Positions 19,024 through 21,546 of a stretch of DNA of 21,546 nt are shown in pieces (the stretch's first letter is position 1; each line of letters opens with the position of its first letter). Source of the DNA: an uncultured Collinsella sp. (GTDB lineage Bacteria; Actinomycetota; Coriobacteriia; Coriobacteriales; Coriobacteriaceae); NCBI GenBank assembly GCA_902493835.1, contig CABURG010000013.1, forward strand, positions 1 to 21,546, written 5' to 3'. The position numbers and the translations under genes were made by a program. Under the pieces are notes generated by a model. It made no database searches. It was not told where the DNA came from and saw only the letters and a list, made by a program, of their open reading frames with translations.

Positions 19024-21546
19024 TTAGCCCAGCAGGTCGACTACGTTGAAGCCGGCGTTGCTCTTGGCGATGACTTCGCGGCCGCCAAAGACGCAAGTGG
19101 GCGACTCGGCTGCGATGCGCGTCACATCGGCGCCGAGCGAGCGCAGCTCACCGGGCGTGGCGGCGAGCATCTGGGCGCGACGCTCCTCGCGCGCATGCGG
19201 ATCGAGCCCGGCCAGATAGGTCGTGTTGCGGCGCTTGGTGAGCGCGTACGGCTTCACCGGCGCGTCCATGCCGCTCACGCAGCTCACGATAAAGCCCTCA
19301 AAGGCGGCCTCGTCGGGCTCAAAGCTGCTAAGCCATGCACCCGCGCGCTCCACGCGCTCAATCGAAGGATCGATTGCCGGGTCGCGGTAGGTGTAGAACG
19401 CCACCTGGCGCTCGCCGGCTGCGCGGAATCCGCAGCCGTACGCACCGCCCTTCACGCGAATCTCGTTCCACAGGTAATCGTAGGAGAGCGCGTTGGCAGC
19501 CACGGCCCAAGCGCCTGTCACGTCAATGCCCAGGCGACGCGGATCGCACGCACGCGCGGCAAAGCAGATGTCGCTGGGGATCACGAAAGCCTCGTGGCGG
19601 TCGCACGGCGTCGGCACCACGAGCGTGCCGCTGGCAGCGCCGTCGCCCGCGCCAAGCCCCAGGTCGCCCGCGGCATCCCAGTACGCGTCAAAGTCCTCGT
19701 CGCTGCCGGTAAAGCTCGCCAGGCAGCCATCGACCACAAAGATGCGCTCCGCCAGCTTGGCAAGCTTGGTACGCAGCCCGTCCACGCGCTCGTCAAAGTG
19801 CTCGAGCAAATCGCGCAGGAACAGGTAGAAGTCTACGCCCGAGAGCTGCTCACGCACCACGGCCGAAGGCGAGCTGTAGCTCATCGCGCGACCTAGTGCC
19901 GCCGAGTGGCCGTTGTTGATAAAGCCCTGCTCAAGCCCAATGCGAATCTGCGTGAGCACGTCGCGCACGCGGTCGGCGTCGGCATCTGCCAAAAGCGTGC
20001 TCGACCATACCTCGCGCGGCAGGCTCGCCAGCGCATCGATCTTCTCGGACAGGGCGCCGGCGCTCACCAGCAGGTAGGGGCGTACGCCGTCCACTTCGGG
20101 CTGCGTCATGACTTCGGTCGTAAAGCTCAAAAAGCCGAGCTTGCCAGCGAGCAAGTTGTCGAGTTCTTCGGCCGAGTGCTCGCGCGTGGGCAGCTGCTTA
20201 AACAGGCGGCAGAGCAGTGTCACATAGGGCAGATCCTCAAACGCGACGCAGCTCAGGTCGAAATACTGCATGGCGTAGGCCAGACGGTTGGTGGGGATGC
20301 CGTGGCGCAGGCAGGGGATGGGTGCGGTCGTGTCCACGATCAGCGGCGGCTCGGGGCGCGCCTCGCCAATGTCGGACACGCGCAGGCGCGGCAGCGTGGC
20401 CTTGGCCTCGGGCGTGTCTTCCGCCTCCTGCGCGGCACGCAGCGCGGCCGTGCGCTCGACCACGTCGGCCAGCTCGGCATCGGTCATGGCATCGCGCTTG
20501 GCTGCTAGCTCGGCGGCCTCGGCACCCTCCGAACCCTCGGCGGCGTCCACCGGCACCAGCTCGACCAGCGCCATGTGATCGTTCTGCAGCACCAGCTCGC
20601 GCAGCAGGTCCTCAAAATAGCTGCCGTCCAGCTCGCCGCGCAGCTCCTCGTACACCGGGCCATACTTGAGCGCCAGCGTCGCGGCGTCGTCATCGTAGAG
20701 CCAGGTACTCAGCGCGTCGCACGCAATGGCCACGCCGGCGGCGATACCGTAGTCGCGCTGGCGCAGGTCGTATTCGTTGCTGCTGATGATGGCTTCCAGG
20801 CGCTCGCGCGGAACGCCGTGCTCGCACAGGTCGCGGCAGGCGTCCTGGAATACGCGACGCAGCTCGCACGCCACGTCGGGCTGCGCGTTTTGCAGCATGA
20901 TGAGCTCGTAGGGCTGCAGGCTCTCGGCCGCGGTATAGCTCACCACGTTGCCGCCCAGGCCGGCGGCCAGAATTGCCTTCTTAACCGGCGCTTCGTTGGA
21001 GCCCAGCAGCGCCTCGAACAGGATATCCGCCGCGATCGTGCGCTTGCGGTCGAGCGCGCTGCCCAGCACCAGGCCCAGGCCAACCAGGGCGTTCTCGGGC
21101 GTGGTTGCCATCTCGATGCGCTTATACTCACAGGTCACGGGCGCTTGCACGCCCAGCGGATTGGGCGCCAGTGCGGACGGGTCCTCGCCGGCGGCAACGG
21201 CAGTGTCCATGCGGCGGCTCGCGGCACTCGGCTGCGACAGATAGCGCTCGTCCAAAAAGGCCAGTGCTCGGTCCACGTCCAGGTCGCCGTAGAGCGTTAT
21301 ATAAGAGTTGGAAGGATTGTAGTGGCGCGCGTGCGTGTCCAGGAACTGCTCGTAGGTGAGCGTGGGAATCGCGCGCGGGTCGCCGCCGCTCTCGTGCGCA
21401 TAGGCGGTGTCGGGATAGAGCGCGGCGTTAACAGCATCGTCCAGCACGCTCATGGGGTCGGACAGCGCGCCCTTCATTTCGTTGAACACCACACCGTTAT
21501 AGCGCAGCGTGCCCTCGCGCAGGCTCGCGGAGCTGCCGTCGACCTC
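19024..21546 (-). CDS. M16C-family metallopeptidase (presequence protease/Cym1-like), N-terminus outside window
   Basis: 840 residues are seen; the frame stays open to the right edge (EVDGSSASLREGTLRYNG before GVVFNEMKG), so the start and the HxxEH zinc motif (about 130-160 residues) lie outside. GVVFNEMKGALSDP, SGGDPRAIPTLTYEQFLDTHARHYNPSNSYITLYGD and the later RVKGGAYGCGFR match the M16C long, two-halves-in-one-chain peptidases. These clear short peptides; the bacterial ones are probably cytoplasmic. An acidic, helical linker rich in Ala/Glu (about 320-380 of the seen part) joins the halves. It ends NVVDLLG at 19024, then a hairpin. Confidence 0.93.
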   Translation of the reverse strand, partial: EVDGSSASLREGTLRYNGVVFNEMKGALSDPMSVLDDAVNAALYPDTAYAHESGGDPRAIPTLTYEQFLDTHARHYNPSNSYITLYGDLDVDRALAFLDERYLSQPSAASRRMDTAVAAGEDPSALAPNPLGVQAPVTCEYKRIEMATTPENALVGLGLVLGSALDRKRTIAADILFEALLGSNEAPVKKAILAAGLGGNVVSYTAAESLQPYELIMLQNAQPDVACELRRVFQDACRDLCEHGVPRERLEAIISSNEYDLRQRDYGIAAGVAIACDALSTWLYDDDAATLALKYGPVYEELRGELDGSYFEDLLRELVLQNDHMALVELVPVDAAEGSEGAEAAELAAKRDAMTDAELADVVERTAALRAAQEAEDTPEAKATLPRLRVSDIGEARPEPPLIVDTTAPIPCLRHGIPTNRLAYAMQYFDLSCVAFEDLPYVTLLCRLFKQLPTREHSAEELDNLLAGKLGFLSFTTEVMTQPEVDGVRPYLLVSAGALSEKIDALASLPREVWSSTLLADADADRVRDVLTQIRIGLEQGFINNGHSAALGRAMSYSSPSAVVREQLSGVDFYLFLRDLLEHFDERVDGLRTKLAKLAERIFVVDGCLASFTGSDEDFDAYWDAAGDLGLGAGDGAASGTLVVPTPCDRHEAFVIPSDICFAARACDPRRLGIDVTGAWAVAANALSYDYLWNEIRVKGGAYGCGFRAAGERQVAFYTYRDPAIDPSIERVERAGAWLSSFEPDEAAFEGFIVSCVSGMDAPVKPYALTKRRNTTYLAGLDPHAREERRAQMLAATPGELRSLGADVTRIAAESPTCVFGGREVIAKSNAGFNVVDLLG

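Noticed and set aside
18875..19096. Small minus-strand ORF between hicA and the M16C gene
   Set aside because: It overlaps the peptidase end in another frame and runs through the terminator hairpin; no start signal or domain.

Overview
The window is a high-GC, gene-dense bacterial segment. The mix of genes suggests a gut Coriobacteriia genome, most like Collinsella: a mannose-family PTS with FrlB-type deglycases, GntR/HutC regulators, a MetA that carries Glu111, an M16C presequence-protease-like peptidase, hicAB, and many short hairpin repeats between genes. This assignment rests on gene content and style, not on a database match. No rRNA, tRNA, CRISPR array, prophage or transposase gene was seen.

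Layout. (1) 1-6193, plus strand: a sugar-amine (Amadori product) uptake and cleavage region. It holds the 3' part of one SIS-domain deglycase, a DMT-family permease, a PTS IIAB-IIC-IID operon and a second SIS deglycase ending in a strong terminator. The set resembles the gfr (glucoselysine/fructoselysine) logic of Salmonella: PTS import gives the 6-phosphate, and a deglycase releases glucose-6-phosphate and the amine or amino acid. (2) 6354-9285: HAD phosphatase/mutase, YitT-type membrane protein and the first GntR/HutC regulator. (3) 9619-13475: RecQ helicase, a second GntR/HutC regulator starting 2 nt after recQ, and a third SIS deglycase with its own promoter. (4) 13854-15968: an L-lactate/L-2-hydroxyacid dehydrogenase (minus) and MetA (plus). 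(5) 16423-18868: an orphan AbiEi-like/PD-(D/E)xK protein between two copies of a 118-bp repeat, 5-formyl-THF cyclo-ligase (minus), and a hicAB toxin-antitoxin pair (minus). (6) 19024 to the right edge: the C-terminal 840 residues of an M16C metallopeptidase (minus).

Regulation visible in the sequence: an ACGT-N5-ACGT palindrome (one half-site degenerate in one copy) lies upstream of the permease, the PTS operon and the first GntR gene. This suggests that GntR1 controls the first module and itself. A different tandem decamer (ATAGAACAAC-like) occurs twice around the promoter of the third deglycase and may be the site of GntR2.

The most novel-looking signal is a pair of about 148-nt intergenic elements (823-970 and 9286-9432). 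They share the same multi-stem fold, the same UACC hairpin loop and the same conserved internal-loop sequences, while the paired bases differ in a compensatory way. That pattern suggests a structured RNA or an RNA-like repeat. Other repeats of interest are a 44-49-bp hairpin found in three 5' leaders, two large nested inverted repeats (7081-7199, 13571-13740), and the twin 118-bp repeats around the AbiEi-like gene.
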